Below are positions 1 through 8,842 of a stretch of DNA of 64,000 nucleotides, piece after piece. The translations under genes and the position numbers were made by a program. The notes under the pieces were generated by a model. It did no database searches. It saw only the letters and a list, made by a program, of their open reading frames with translations, and was not told where the DNA came from. This DNA is from Sulfurospirillum sp. UBA4058 (lineage in GTDB: Bacteria; Campylobacterota; Campylobacteria; Campylobacterales; Sulfurospirillaceae): NCBI GenBank assembly GCA_002382085.1, contig DFZK01000003.1, forward strand, positions 1 to 64,000, given 5' to 3'. Every line of letters starts with the position of its first letter. The stretch's first letter is position 1.

Positions 1-91
1 GTTTTGAATGCATTAATTTAGTCACATCAAGTTTACGCATTGAGGCATTTCTGATTCTTGTTAAAGAATCTGCTACTAGATCATTAATCAT
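1..91 (-). CDS. rpsH: 30S ribosomal protein S8, N-terminal part
   Basis: The reverse strand from position 91 reads ATG followed by MINDLVADSLTRIRNASMRK, the conserved N-terminus of S8, which binds 16S rRNA helix 21 in the central domain of the small subunit. Only about 30 codons are present because the gene runs off the left edge. It follows rpsN by 11 nt in the spc part of the operon, the usual order. Confidence 0.93.
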   Translation of the reverse strand, partial: MINDLVADSLTRIRNASMRKLDVTKLMHSK

Positions 92-102
92 AGTCTATTT
101 CC

Positions 103-288
103 TTACCAGCTTGCTTTTTTGAGGCCTGGAATAAGACCCTCATTTGCCATTTTACGAAGACAAATTCTGCAGATACCAAAATCTTTGTAAACAGAATGTG
201 GACGTCCGCAAATTTGACATCGTGTGTATGCTCTTACTTGAAACTTAGGCGTTCTTGCAGCCTTTGCAATCATCGATTTTTTAGCCAT
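103..288 (-). CDS. rpsN: 30S ribosomal protein S14, zinc-binding type
   Basis: This 61-residue S14 assembles in the head of the small subunit. It has two CxxC pairs (CQIC and CRIC), so it is the short zinc-binding form and not the 101-residue zinc-free form. The start at 288 (MAKKSMIA) is chosen because a longer in-frame reading to 351 would run into rplE and lacks the family's N-terminus. It lies 1 nt after rplE. Confidence 0.95.
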   Translation of the reverse strand: MAKKSMIAKAARTPKFQVRAYTRCQICGRPHSVYKDFGICRICLRKMANEGLIPGLKKASW

Positions 289-289
289 A

Positions 290-835
290 TTATTTACCTT
301 TTGCGAACGGCAAACCAATGAGTTCAAGAAGTTTAAATGCTTCTTTATCATTGCTAGCAGTTGTTACGATCGTAATATTCATTCCGTGTGTTTTCATGAT
401 GTTATCATACTCAACCTCAGGGAACATTAATTGCTCATTAAGACCAAAGTTATAGTTTGCACGTCCGTCAAAACCTACTCTTGGAAGACCTCTAAAATCT
501 TTTACTCTAGGAAGTGCTACCGAGATAAGTTTGTCTAAAAATGCATACATAGTCTCTTTACGAAGTGTTACTTTAACACCGACTGGGTAACCAGCACGTA
601 CTTTAAAACCAGCAACTGATTTCTTAGCATTCGCAACAACCGCTTTTTGACCAGCGATTAAAGAGATGGTATCAACGATATTTTGCAATAACTTCGTATC
701 TTTACCTTCTTCACCAGCACCAACGCTGATAACGACTTTTTCAATTTTAGGTGACAACATAGGATTAGCAATATTAAACTCTTTAACCAATGCTGGTTTA
801 ACTTCAGCATTAAATTTCTCTTGCAATCTGTTCAT
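290..835 (-). CDS. rplE: 50S ribosomal protein L5
   Basis: L5 is part of the central protuberance, where it binds 5S rRNA and contacts the P-site tRNA. The 181 residues match the family length (about 180), with the conserved GLPRVGFDGRANYN and NI..VT segments near the C-terminus. The start ATG shares one base with the rplX stop, consistent with translational coupling. Confidence 0.97.
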   Translation of the reverse strand: MNRLQEKFNAEVKPALVKEFNIANPMLSPKIEKVVISVGAGEEGKDTKLLQNIVDTISLIAGQKAVVANAKKSVAGFKVRAGYPVGVKVTLRKETMYAFLDKLISVALPRVKDFRGLPRVGFDGRANYNFGLNEQLMFPEVEYDNIMKTHGMNITIVTTASNDKEAFKLLELIGLPFAKGK

Positions 836-1071
836 TATTTACCCTCTACTTTAGCCACGTTAGAGACATGAATTGGTTTTTCAAGATTTGCAAAACCACC
901 CTTAGGGTTACTCTCACTTGGCTTAATGGCTTTTTTTACTACCTTGCAACCCTCAACAACGACTTGTGAAGTTTTTGGCAAAACTTGAACAACTTTCGCC
1001 TCTTTACCTTTATCGTCGCCTGCGATTACTTTAACAGTATCGCCTTTTTTAATTTTCATCTTAGTCGCCAT
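835..1071 (-). CDS. rplX: 50S ribosomal protein L24
   Basis: A KOW-domain protein that starts large-subunit assembly near the exit tunnel. The segment KIKKGDTVKVIAGDDKGKEA is the KOW motif. At 78 residues it is shorter than the roughly 104-residue enterobacterial form; a compact L24 is usual in Campylobacterota. The start overlaps the rplN stop by one base. Confidence 0.96.
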   Translation of the reverse strand: MATKMKIKKGDTVKVIAGDDKGKEAKVVQVLPKTSQVVVEGCKVVKKAIKPSESNPKGGFANLEKPIHVSNVAKVEGK

Positions 1072-1439
1072 TATAGTACCTCCGGTGCCAAAGATACGAT
1101 TTTCATAAAGTTAGCATAACGAACTTCACGACCGACTGGTCCGAAAATACGTGTACCGATTGGCTCTCTTTTGTTATCAAGAATAACAGCAGCATTTTCA
1201 TCAAAACGAATCAATGAGCCATTTTCTCTTTGGATCTCTTTTTTTGTTCTTACGATAACCGCTTTAACAACTTGTCCTTTTTTCACTTTACCACTTGGTA
1301 ACGCTTTTTTGACAGAAGCGATGATAACATCACCTACTGTTGCATAACGACGTTTACTACCGCCAAGAACTTTAATACACATGATCTCTTTAGCACCACT
1401 GTTATCAGCAACAGCTAATCTAGTAAAACTTTGTATCAT
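1071..1439 (-). CDS. rplN: 50S ribosomal protein L14
   Basis: L14 contacts 23S rRNA and the small subunit at an intersubunit bridge. The sequence begins MIQSFTRLAVADNSGAKE and has the full 122-residue family length, ending in the conserved KIVSLAPEVL. One-base overlaps join it to rpsQ upstream and rplX downstream. Confidence 0.98.
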   Translation of the reverse strand: MIQSFTRLAVADNSGAKEIMCIKVLGGSKRRYATVGDVIIASVKKALPSGKVKKGQVVKAVIVRTKKEIQRENGSLIRFDENAAVILDNKREPIGTRIFGPVGREVRYANFMKIVSLAPEVL

Positions 1440-1690
1440 TATTCAACTCCCACTTTAACAATCGCGCTTAGTCTAAAAGACTTTCTTTTTGAAAGTGGTC
1501 TGCACTCGATTGCGCTTACCGTGTCGCCGATTTTTACTTGGTTGCTCTCGTCATGAACGAGGTATTTTTTGAAACGTTTAACGAACTTGCGATATCTCGG
1601 GTGCATTACACGTCTCTCTACCAAAACGGTGATGGTTTTATCACCAGTTTTCTGAACAACTACGCCTTGAATCTCTCGTTTTAAAGCCAT
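1439..1690 (-). CDS. rpsQ: 30S ribosomal protein S17
   Basis: An OB-fold protein that binds the 5' domain of 16S rRNA. It is 83 residues long, with the family segments GVVVQKTGDKTITVLVER and HPRYRKFVKRFKKYLVHDE. It lies 9 nt after rpmC and overlaps rplN by one base. Confidence 0.97.
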   Translation of the reverse strand: MALKREIQGVVVQKTGDKTITVLVERRVMHPRYRKFVKRFKKYLVHDESNQVKIGDTVSAIECRPLSKRKSFRLSAIVKVGVE

Positions 1691-1699
1691 TAGTTACCC

Positions 1700-1888
1700 C
1701 TACTTGTTTTGAGCAGAAATTGCCGTATTAATACGTGCGATATCTCTTCTAACTTCTTTAATCTCATTTGGATTAGTAAGTTGCATTGTTTTTAACTTTT
1801 GTCTTAATGTAAACAAAAGAACCTTTTTCTCTTTTAACAACTCTAAAAGCTCTGACGCGCTTTTGCCGTTTAAATCAATATACTTCAT
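1700..1888 (-). CDS. rpmC: 50S ribosomal protein L29
   Basis: A small two-helix protein near the exit tunnel, where it helps form the docking site for signal recognition particle and trigger factor. The 62 residues include the expected SASELLELL and KEVRRDIARI helices. Its 5' end overlaps rplP by 14 nt, a longer overlap than elsewhere in this operon. Confidence 0.95.
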   Translation of the reverse strand: MKYIDLNGKSASELLELLKEKKVLLFTLRQKLKTMQLTNPNEIKEVRRDIARINTAISAQNK

Positions 1889-2300
1889 TTTCGCTCTCTC
1901 GAGTTACAATCTTGGTTTTGAAAGGCAATTTGTGCATTGCAAGGGTTAAGGCTTCACGCGCTAACTCTTCAGGAACACCCGCCATTTCAAAAATAATTCT
2001 ACCAGGCTTAATATTCATAACCCACTTATCAACAGAACCTTTACCTTTACCCATACGTGTTTCGATAGGTTTAGCCGTTAATGGTTTGTCTGGGAATACA
2101 CGAATCCAAGTCTTAGCTTGACGCTTAACATGTCGTGTATACGCAATCCTCGCAGCCTCAATTTGGCGTGAATCAATACGTCCAGCTTCAACAGCTTTGA
2201 GACCGATTTCACCAAAAGAGATTGATGCGCCGCTACCGGCTTCACCGCGATTGCGGCCTTTCATCTGTTTTTTATATTTCGTACGTTTGGGCATTAACAT
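1875..2300 (-). CDS. rplP: 50S ribosomal protein L16
   Basis: L16 lies next to the A and P sites and is needed for late large-subunit assembly. It is 141 residues with the conserved MPKRTKYKK start and GKGSVDKWV. ATG at 2300 is preferred because it overlaps the rpsC stop as TAATG; an internal ATG two codons later is possible. Confidence 0.96.
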   Translation of the reverse strand: MLMPKRTKYKKQMKGRNRGEAGSGASISFGEIGLKAVEAGRIDSRQIEAARIAYTRHVKRQAKTWIRVFPDKPLTAKPIETRMGKGKGSVDKWVMNIKPGRIIFEMAGVPEELAREALTLAMHKLPFKTKIVTRESENEVY

Positions 2301-3013
2301 TAGTTTTTACCTCTCTCTCTACGTGCTCTTGGCTTACGCGTATTTTCTTTTTCAGGTGCTTCGTCTTTTTCCGGAGCAAGCCCTTTGACAAGAACTTCAC
2401 CTTTAAAAATCCATACTTTTACACCGATAACACCGTATGTCGTGTGAGCTTCAGCAAAACCGTAATCAATTTTTGCACGAAGCGTATGAAGAGGAACGCG
2501 TCCTTCAAGATACCATTCCGTTCTTGCCATCTCAGCACCGCCGAGACGTCCTGCAACTGAAATTTTGATACCTTTTGCGCCTGATTTTTGAGCACCTTGG
2601 ATCACTTTTTTCATCGCTCGACGGAACGCAACGCGACGCTCTAGTTGCATTGCAACATTCTCGGCACAAAGTTGTGCGGAAGATTGAGGGCGTCTCTCTT
2701 CTTTAATATTGACGTTGACGTCTTTATCGATTAATTTACTGAGTTTAACTCTTAATTTTTCGATATCAGAGCCTTTTTTACCGATAATAATACCGGGGCG
2801 TGCGGCAACGACCGTTACTCTAAGCTTTTTAGCGGTTCGCTCGATCAAAATTTGACTCACGCCCGCATAATAAAGCTCTTTTTTCAAAAATGTTCGGATT
2901 TTATAATCTTCACCAATACTTGTTGCTAAGGTTTGTTTACCCGGAAACCAGCGTGAATCCCAGTTTCTGTTGATACCAAGTCTTAAACCAATCGGATTTA
3001 CTTTTTGACCCAT
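2300..3013 (-). CDS. rpsC: 30S ribosomal protein S3
   Basis: S3 forms part of the mRNA entry tunnel and its helicase site. The 237 residues include the KH motif (GIIIGKKGSDIEKL, about 70-83) and the C-terminal S3 domain. The last 20 residues form a charged tail rich in Lys, Arg and Glu, which varies in length between taxa. It lies 1 nt after rplV. Confidence 0.97.
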   Translation of the reverse strand: MGQKVNPIGLRLGINRNWDSRWFPGKQTLATSIGEDYKIRTFLKKELYYAGVSQILIERTAKKLRVTVVAARPGIIIGKKGSDIEKLRVKLSKLIDKDVNVNIKEERRPQSSAQLCAENVAMQLERRVAFRRAMKKVIQGAQKSGAKGIKISVAGRLGGAEMARTEWYLEGRVPLHTLRAKIDYGFAEAHTTYGVIGVKVWIFKGEVLVKGLAPEKDEAPEKENTRKPRARRERGKN

Positions 3014-3014
3014 C

Positions 3015-3347
3015 TTAGTCTTCCTTCTTTGCTGCTTTTGCTACTTCAACCATAATGTGAGAAGTTGGTTTACGAATACCGCCTGCGCTGCCTCTAGCTC
3101 TTGGCATAAAACGTTTAAGTACAGGACCTGCATCAACACGGCAAGAAGCAACAACGACTTCATTCGGCTCAAATCCACCGTTTGCAACGGCAGAAGCGAT
3201 CACTTTAGAGATAACTTTCGCACCTTTGTTAGGCATAAACTCCAAGCTTGCCATAGCAAATTCGGCATTCATTCCTTGAACTTCACGGGCAATAAGTCTT
3301 GCTTTCGTAGGTGATAAACGGATAAATTTTAATACTGCTTTACTCAT
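3015..3347 (-). CDS. rplV: 50S ribosomal protein L22
   Basis: L22 lines the nascent-peptide tunnel through a long beta-hairpin. It has the full 110-residue length. RLSPTKARLIAREVQG near the N-terminus and the loop segment around KRFMPRARGSAGGIRKPTSH (the macrolide-resistance hairpin) identify it. It lies 8 nt downstream of rpsS. Confidence 0.97.
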   Translation of the reverse strand: MSKAVLKFIRLSPTKARLIAREVQGMNAEFAMASLEFMPNKGAKVISKVIASAVANGGFEPNEVVVASCRVDAGPVLKRFMPRARGSAGGIRKPTSHIMVEVAKAAKKED

Positions 3348-3355
3348 CTTGCTAC

Positions 3356-3637
3356 CTACTTACCGATTTTTTTCTGAACAGAGCCTTTGTGACCCTTGAA
3401 CGTACGCGTTGGAGCAAATTCGCCCATTTTATAACCGATATGGTTTTCCGTGACGTATACGGGAACAAAGTTTCTACCGTTATGAACATTAAACGTTAAA
3501 CCGATCATATCAGGAATAATAGTACTTCTACGAGACCATGTCTTAATCGGCTTACTGGATTTTGTCTCTTTTGCATCGAGTGTTTTTTTCAACAAATGAG
3601 CGTCAACAAAAGGACCTTTTTTTAGCGATCTAGCCAT
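3356..3637 (-). CDS. rpsS: 30S ribosomal protein S19
   Basis: A head-domain protein that contacts the central protuberance of the large subunit. The 93 residues begin MARSLKKGPFVD and contain TWSRRSTIIPDMIG and GHKLGEF-like GYKMGEFAPTRTF, all family hallmarks. It directly abuts rplB. Confidence 0.98.
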   Translation of the reverse strand: MARSLKKGPFVDAHLLKKTLDAKETKSSKPIKTWSRRSTIIPDMIGLTFNVHNGRNFVPVYVTENHIGYKMGEFAPTRTFKGHKGSVQKKIGK

Positions 3638-4468
3638 CTATTTTCCTTTTCTTCTAGAAATAATCAGTTTGTCGCTCGCTTTTTTCTTACGAGTTTTTCT
3701 ACCTTTGGTCGGTTGTCCCCATGGAGTGACCGGATGACGTCCTGAGTTGGTTTTACCCTCACCACCACCGTGTGGGTGATCTACCGGGTTCATTGCAGAA
3801 CCGCGTGTTTGAGGACGAATACCACGGTGTCGGTTACGACCCGCTTTACCGATAACGACGTTTGCCCAATCTTCATTTCCGACGACACCGATTGTAGCCA
3901 TACATTCAGCTAAAACTTGTCTCATTTCACCGCTGGGAAGTCTAACCATAACGTATTGCGTCTCTTTACCCATAAGTTGAGCGTAACCGCCGGCACTTCG
4001 TGCCATTTGTCCGCCTTTTCCGGGTTTAAGTTCGATGTTATGTAAAATCGTACCGACAGGGATACTTTTGAGTTTCATCGCATTACCCGGCTTAATATCA
4101 AGACCGGACTCGGCTGCTTGAATTTTATCGCCGATTTGCAAGCCTGATGGTTGAAGAATATAACGCTTCTCTCCATCTGCGTAGTTGATGAGTGCAATTC
4201 TACAGTTTCTGTTCGGATCGTATTCGATTGCGGCAACAGTACCTTCGATATTAAATTTTGTACGTTTAAAATCGATAATTCTGTAGAGTTTTTTCGCTCC
4301 CGCTTCTTTATGACGAGAGGTAATTCTACCATTGTTATTTCTACCTGCCGTTGCTGCGATTTTCACGAGAAGTGAAGGTACGCTTGCTTTTGCAGTAATA
4401 TCACCGGAGTCAAGACTCGTTAAAAATCTACGACTGGGAGTATAGGGTTTAAATGATTTTATTGCCAT
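3638..4468 (-). CDS. rplB: 50S ribosomal protein L2
   Basis: L2 is needed for subunit association and peptidyl-transferase assembly. It is 276 residues and has the conserved MNPVDHPHGGGEGK segment with the peptidyl-transferase-proximal histidine, followed by the basic C-terminal tail. Spacing is 2 nt from rplW and 0 nt to rpsS. Confidence 0.98.
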   Translation of the reverse strand: MAIKSFKPYTPSRRFLTSLDSGDITAKASVPSLLVKIAATAGRNNNGRITSRHKEAGAKKLYRIIDFKRTKFNIEGTVAAIEYDPNRNCRIALINYADGEKRYILQPSGLQIGDKIQAAESGLDIKPGNAMKLKSIPVGTILHNIELKPGKGGQMARSAGGYAQLMGKETQYVMVRLPSGEMRQVLAECMATIGVVGNEDWANVVIGKAGRNRHRGIRPQTRGSAMNPVDHPHGGGEGKTNSGRHPVTPWGQPTKGRKTRKKKASDKLIISRRKGK

Positions 4469-4470
4469 GA

Positions 4471-4752
4471 TTACGCCTCCACATTCTCAAGTTTAGCGCC
4501 CTCTGGCAACTGAACATAAAACTTTTTAAAATCATTACGTTTGCCTTCAATGCCTTTAAACTTCTTAACTTTTCCCATAACTCTAAGAGAATTGATTTTA
4601 AGCGGCGTAAAACCGAAGTAATTTTTCAAAACCTCTTTAAGTCCGTTTTTCGTCATTCTAACGGATGTTTGGATGACGACCGTGCCATTCTCTTGAAGGC
4701 TCAAGCTCTTTTCAGTATAAAGGATTGCTTTAATATCAGTAATATCAGCCAT
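4471..4752 (-). CDS. rplW: 50S ribosomal protein L23
   Basis: L23 sits at the tunnel exit and docks trigger factor and SRP. It is 93 residues, with the typical TEKSLSLQE and FGFTPLKINSLRVMGKVKK segments. It lies in the usual position between rplD and rplB, 2 nt from each. Confidence 0.95.
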   Translation of the reverse strand: MADITDIKAILYTEKSLSLQENGTVVIQTSVRMTKNGLKEVLKNYFGFTPLKINSLRVMGKVKKFKGIEGKRNDFKKFYVQLPEGAKLENVEA

Positions 4753-4754
4753 TC

Positions 4755-5369
4755 TTAGCCCTCTTTCGTGATTGTTTCAAGCACTGATTTTTCGATAACA
4801 ACCGCATAAAATGCCGTTGCTAAATATGCATTGAGTTCGTTTGCTTCTACAAGGTAGCAGTTTTGAATATTTCGAAACGCTAACAATGTTTTTTCGTCAA
4901 CCAACTCTTTTACGATCAACGCATCTCTGGTTCCAAGCGTTTTAATGATTTGCGCCGCTTCTTTGGTTTTACCGGATTCTACGCGAATCGAATCAACGAC
5001 AAATAACGCATTGTTTGCCGCTTTTTCGTTTAAAGCGTATTCAAGTGCTAGTTTTTTTTGTTTTTTGTTTACTTTTTGATCGTAATTTTTATTGGCTTTG
5101 GGACCGAATGCCGCACCGCCGCCTACCCATACGGGGCTTCTTCTACTACCCGCACGTGCGCCGCCTCGACCTTTTTGTGCCCAAGGTTTTTTACCGCCGC
5201 CGCTTACTTCACCTTTGGTTTTCGTGTTTGCCGTATTTGAGCGAAGCGCTGCTTGGTATGATTTGACATACAAATATAAGTTATGTGAGTGAATGTCGCC
5301 GTATGCCTCAGGAAGAGCCATCGTGCCGGCATTTTCAAATTTTTCGTTTAATACGATTGCGCTACTCAT
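4755..5369 (-). CDS. rplD: 50S ribosomal protein L4
   Basis: L4 extends a loop into the exit tunnel. The basic segment GGGKKPWAQKGRGGARAGS, about residues 57-75, marks it. Length is 204 residues. The ATG overlaps the rplC stop as ATGA, so the two are probably translated together. Whether this L4 also represses its own operon, as in enterobacteria, cannot be judged from the sequence. Confidence 0.97.
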   Translation of the reverse strand: MSSAIVLNEKFENAGTMALPEAYGDIHSHNLYLYVKSYQAALRSNTANTKTKGEVSGGGKKPWAQKGRGGARAGSRRSPVWVGGGAAFGPKANKNYDQKVNKKQKKLALEYALNEKAANNALFVVDSIRVESGKTKEAAQIIKTLGTRDALIVKELVDEKTLLAFRNIQNCYLVEANELNAYLATAFYAVVIEKSVLETITKEG

Positions 5370-5944
5370 TTAACAATCCTTGCTTTACCTAATGATCCAT
5401 TGGCACCGGGAACGGAACCTTTAACGGCTAAAATACCGTTTTGAGCGTCAAAAGAAACAATCTCGTTTTTGACCGTTACTTGGGTGTTACCGTAATGTCC
5501 GGGCATTTTTTTACCGCGTTGAACGCGACCTGGCCATTCGCGATTACCGATTGAACCGGGAGCTCTGTGAAAACGGCTACCGTGCGCACCGGGACCACCT
5601 TGAAAATTGTGACGCTTGATAACGCCCGCAAAACCTCTACCTTTTGTTTTCAAAGACACTTTAAGTGTTTTTGCTTCGCCTAAAGGTGCCGTATCCAAGT
5701 CGCCGGCTTCTTGGTTTGCAACGTCAAGCGTTACAAAGCGGTTATATTCAGCAGAAAGATTGTATTTTTTTTGCTGACCCGCAATAGCTTTGTTCATTTT
5801 TTTGCCACTAACATACGATACTAAAGCACGTTTGTTTTCATCAACCGAACATACTTTGGCATCCAATACTCTGAGTAACGTGACAGGAACGCTTGGTACT
5901 GCAATTGTTCGGCTCATGCCGATTTTTTCAATAATATATTCCAT
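5366..5944 (-). CDS. rplC: 50S ribosomal protein L3
   Basis: L3 is an early assembly protein that reaches towards the peptidyl-transferase centre. The family segment KRHNFQGGPGAHGSRFHRAP is present. Two ATG codons are adjacent at 5947 and 5944; the second is chosen because it gives the usual MEYIIEKIGMSRT start and better spacing to the upstream AAGGGG. It overlaps rplD by 4 nt. Confidence 0.96.
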   Translation of the reverse strand: MEYIIEKIGMSRTIAVPSVPVTLLRVLDAKVCSVDENKRALVSYVSGKKMNKAIAGQQKKYNLSAEYNRFVTLDVANQEAGDLDTAPLGEAKTLKVSLKTKGRGFAGVIKRHNFQGGPGAHGSRFHRAPGSIGNREWPGRVQRGKKMPGHYGNTQVTVKNEIVSFDAQNGILAVKGSVPGANGSLGKARIVK

Positions 5945-5953
5945 CATTACCCC

Positions 5954-6265
5954 TTATTTACCCATTGCTCTTACTTCAACATTGACTTCAGGCGCAAGAT
6001 CGAGTTTCATGAGTGAATCAACGGTATCCGTTGTGGCAGACACGATGTCAATCATACGTGCATGAATTCTCATTTCGAATTGCTCTCTTGAAGTTTTGTT
6101 TACGTGCGGTGATCGAAGCACCGTATAGCGCTTGATTTTTGTAGGCATAGGAATTGGTCCGACGATCTCGGCTCCAGTTCGTTTAACAGCTTCGACGATA
6201 GCTGCAACAGATCTGTCTAAAACTCTATGGTCATACGCCTTGAGTTTAAGTCTAATTTTTTCCAT
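5954..6265 (-). CDS. rpsJ: 30S ribosomal protein S10
   Basis: First gene of the S10 operon. S10 lies in the head of the small subunit and, in other bacteria, also serves as the antitermination factor NusE. It is 103 residues, with AYDHRVLDRS and GPIPMPTKIKRYTVLRSPHVNK, both diagnostic. The promoter should lie in the 111-nt gap before the divergent ATPase gene. Confidence 0.97.
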   Translation of the reverse strand: MEKIRLKLKAYDHRVLDRSVAAIVEAVKRTGAEIVGPIPMPTKIKRYTVLRSPHVNKTSREQFEMRIHARMIDIVSATTDTVDSLMKLDLAPEVNVEVRAMGK

Positions 6266-6298
6266 TCAGAACCCCTGTAAAGAACTTGTCATCGTGAT

Positions 6299-6345
6299 GA
6301 TGACCTAATTAAAGGACTGTGATTTTACTATAATAGATAGCAAAA
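6299..6345. promoter_or_regulatory. Probable divergent promoter region, S10 operon / ATPase gene
   Basis: The gap between rpsJ and the plus-strand ATPase gene contains TATAAT at 6329-6334 on the plus strand. The opposite strand reads TATTATAGT over the same bases, with TTGACT some 10 nt further upstream. Either direction could use it. No canonical 17-nt spaced -35 is seen, which is common in Campylobacterota. Confidence 0.4.
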
Positions 6346-6436
6346 GTCAAGAAATATAGGGCTTTTTGATGGGGTTTTGTCTATTTTATTTCCTTTTAAA
6401 AAGGAAAGTTATAAGATACTTGTCAAGGAGTTCAAG

Positions 6437-7516
6437 ATGCAATCTTTACAATTTTTATACGAAATCTCTCTTAAAAATCCTTTTTTTATTGATCGCAAAA
6501 TTTCGATCCAATCTAAAAAAGTTTTGCTAGACGGCCCTCGAAAAAGCGGAAAAACGTCTTTAATTCTCGATCATTTAAGCCATTACGAACTTAAAGAGTA
6601 TTTGTATATAGATTGGGAAGACGAACGCATCGATAAAGCCGAAGTTATCGAACATTTAATCGACTTTATCCGTCGCCATTCCATTCGTTTGCTGATCGTA
6701 GAAAATTTTGACTTTTCGTTTGAAATACCGCGCGTCGAAGAGACGATACTTTCGACTTCTCTTTCTACATGTAAGCCTCTTGAAGGTTTTGAGACGCTCA
6801 CGCTTTATCCGCTGGATTTTGAAGAATTTTTGGCATTTGACAAAAAGCACTCTAACGTCGAACATCTTTTCAATCTTTTTACCAATCAAGGGACGTTTCC
6901 ATATCTAATTCACCAAGCTGAAAGCGAACATGCCAAATTGACGCAAGAGATGTTGCATATCGTTTTAAAAGATCCTTTAGAGTATTTGATCTATAAACGC
7001 TTTTGCGAACTACAAGGCTCAAAAATTTCACTCTTTCAAATTTACAACTACCTTAAGAGTATCACAAAAATTTCTAAAGATAAACTCTATGCGCTTGCCA
7101 CGCGTCTTATCGATCAAAAGTTACTCTTTCTCGTGGAAAAATATCGACAACCCAATGCCGCTAAAAAAGTTTACCTTATCGATTTTACCTTTAAAGATGC
7201 ACTGAGTTTTAAAAAAGACTTCTTGAAACGCTTTGAAAATATGGTCTTTTTAGAACTTATCAAGCGCGATAAAGTCGTTTGCTACGAAGAAGGAATCGAA
7301 TTTTACCTTCCCGAAGAATCTTTAGCGATCTTATGTGCGGGATTTTCCACCACGGAAGCCATCGAAGCGAGGCTTCAAAAACTTTTACCCGCTTTTTGGG
7401 CTTTACATGTCAAACGCGTCGAAGTGGTAACGCTGAGTAGCGAAAGTGCCAAAGACATCGAAGGTCTAAGCTTTTCTATCATCCCGTTTTGGGAATGGGC
7501 GTTACAACTCTCGTGA
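6437..7516 (+). CDS. AAA-family ATP-binding protein (AAA_14/DUF4143-like)
   Basis: A 359-residue predicted ATPase of unknown role. Residues about 33-40 (GPRKSGKT) form a Walker A motif, YLYIDWED follows, and LLIVENFDF resembles a Walker B strand. The C-terminal half has the helical and nuclease-like look of the AAA_14 plus DUF4143 proteins found widely in bacteria and archaea. The start at 6437 is supported by AAGGAG 7 nt upstream; an ATG at 6377 has no such site. The gene stands alone and its 3' end overlaps the convergent SpoIIE-type gene by 15 nt. Confidence 0.72.
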   Translation: MQSLQFLYEISLKNPFFIDRKISIQSKKVLLDGPRKSGKTSLILDHLSHYELKEYLYIDWEDERIDKAEVIEHLIDFIRRHSIRLLIVENFDFSFEIPRVEETILSTSLSTCKPLEGFETLTLYPLDFEEFLAFDKKHSNVEHLFNLFTNQGTFPYLIHQAESEHAKLTQEMLHIVLKDPLEYLIYKRFCELQGSKISLFQIYNYLKSITKISKDKLYALATRLIDQKLLFLVEKYRQPNAAKKVYLIDFTFKDALSFKKDFLKRFENMVFLELIKRDKVVCYEEGIEFYLPEESLAILCAGFSTTEAIEARLQKLLPAFWALHVKRVEVVTLSSESAKDIEGLSFSIIPFWEWALQLS

Positions 7517-8752
7517 GGGCGTGATAAATTTTTGAATCGTAATCGCGTTGCCCTTTTTGTTAAAATAAAAATGATCTAAAAGCTTTCGAATAATCACAAA
7601 ACCGCGTCCGTTGAGTTTATGCGGATTGATGACGATGTTTTTTAACACCATCGTATCAAAACCTTCTCCCTGATCGCTAATCGTCGCTTCAAAAAGTTCA
7701 CGATTGCCGTTTAGAAAAAGTCCGTAAACGATCTTGATTTTTTTGCGACGGTTCAATGCTTCAAGACGTTGCATCTCGTCATCGAATAAATTGTGCTCGA
7801 TCAAATAATTTTTTCGCATTTTATCGACGCCGAAACTTCCGTGTTCAAGGGCATTGAGTAACAGTTCCGAACAGGTCAGTAAAATTTGACTGGACGTTTT
7901 AGGATCGATAGCGGCTTTTTTGAGATCGTCCGCCACAACCATTAACGCTTGATCGATCGCTTCGTACGTACTTTCGATACGTAAAGTTTTAAACGCTTTA
8001 GGAACTTCGAGACGTTGAATAAAAATATAGGTTAAGTCATCGTCTCCTTTGCCGATTCGCGTATTCACTTTATCGTGAAACTCTTTGACGCAAAAAGCTT
8101 CGGTAAAATCTTCTTTCACGCACGAAGCGTATGCTTTTTCGTCATTCAAAAGGCTTTCGCTCAACCCGTCGCTGTAACAGAGCATTTTAACGATAGCATG
8201 CGTTGAGAGAACGCCGATGCGAATGGATTCCGTAAAAATGCTCAACGGCGGATTATTGCTCCGAATCGATTGACACGCTTTATTCTCTTCCATCATAAAA
8301 AAAGACGGCATTCCGCATGAAGCGTATTTGAGCGTCGACGTATGAACGTCGTATTCCATGAGCAACACCGAAAGAATCTCTTCGTCAAAAAGATTGGTTT
8401 GAATAAATTTCAATAACTTTTTCGTCCAAATTTCGAGATGAAACGCAGAGTCTTCTTCCATTTCGTCAAAAAAATAGTTTAAAAAGCGCGTCGTCGCCAT
8501 CGCCGTTAAAGCCGCCGTAATGCCTTTTCCCATTGCATCGGCGATAAATCCGACCAAACGCCCGTCTTTCGTTTTGCGCAAAGAGTAGGTATCGCCGCTA
8601 AGCGTACTGTGGGGTTTGTAGGAAATATCGACACGTAAAAGCTCTTTTTTGCCGTTTTTATGAAGATCGATTTGTTGGTAATACAGATCGTTTTTAATCA
8701 CAAAAAGCTCTTTGTTAAACGCTTTGTCCAAATCCTCTTTGACATGTAGCAT
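7502..8752 (-). CDS. SpoIIE-type PP2C phosphatase fused to a HATPase domain
   Basis: 416 residues in two parts. Residues about 40-230 form a SpoIIE/PP2C serine phosphatase with metal-binding aspartates in SGDTYS, ADAMGKG and YSDGLSE. Residues about 280-416 form an RsbW-like histidine-kinase-type ATPase with an N-box (SELLLNALEHG), SDQGEGFD and NGRGF. Such fusions usually control a partner-switching pathway through a STAS protein; none is adjacent, but STAS-like proteins occur at 29725 and 40568. ATG at 8752 follows AAGGAG by 6 nt. The first codons (MLHVK) carry one copy of the ACATGT motif seen across the window. Confidence 0.85.
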   Translation of the reverse strand: MLHVKEDLDKAFNKELFVIKNDLYYQQIDLHKNGKKELLRVDISYKPHSTLSGDTYSLRKTKDGRLVGFIADAMGKGITAALTAMATTRFLNYFFDEMEEDSAFHLEIWTKKLLKFIQTNLFDEEILSVLLMEYDVHTSTLKYASCGMPSFFMMEENKACQSIRSNNPPLSIFTESIRIGVLSTHAIVKMLCYSDGLSESLLNDEKAYASCVKEDFTEAFCVKEFHDKVNTRIGKGDDDLTYIFIQRLEVPKAFKTLRIESTYEAIDQALMVVADDLKKAAIDPKTSSQILLTCSELLLNALEHGSFGVDKMRKNYLIEHNLFDDEMQRLEALNRRKKIKIVYGLFLNGNRELFEATISDQGEGFDTMVLKNIVINPHKLNGRGFVIIRKLLDHFYFNKKGNAITIQKFITPSREL

Positions 8753-8842
8753 TTATACTCCTTGTTTGCGTACCTTTGCACAAGGTATCGCGTCAATTTT
8801 AGCAAATCTATATTAAACTTTCACGTTTAATAAGGAGAAAGT

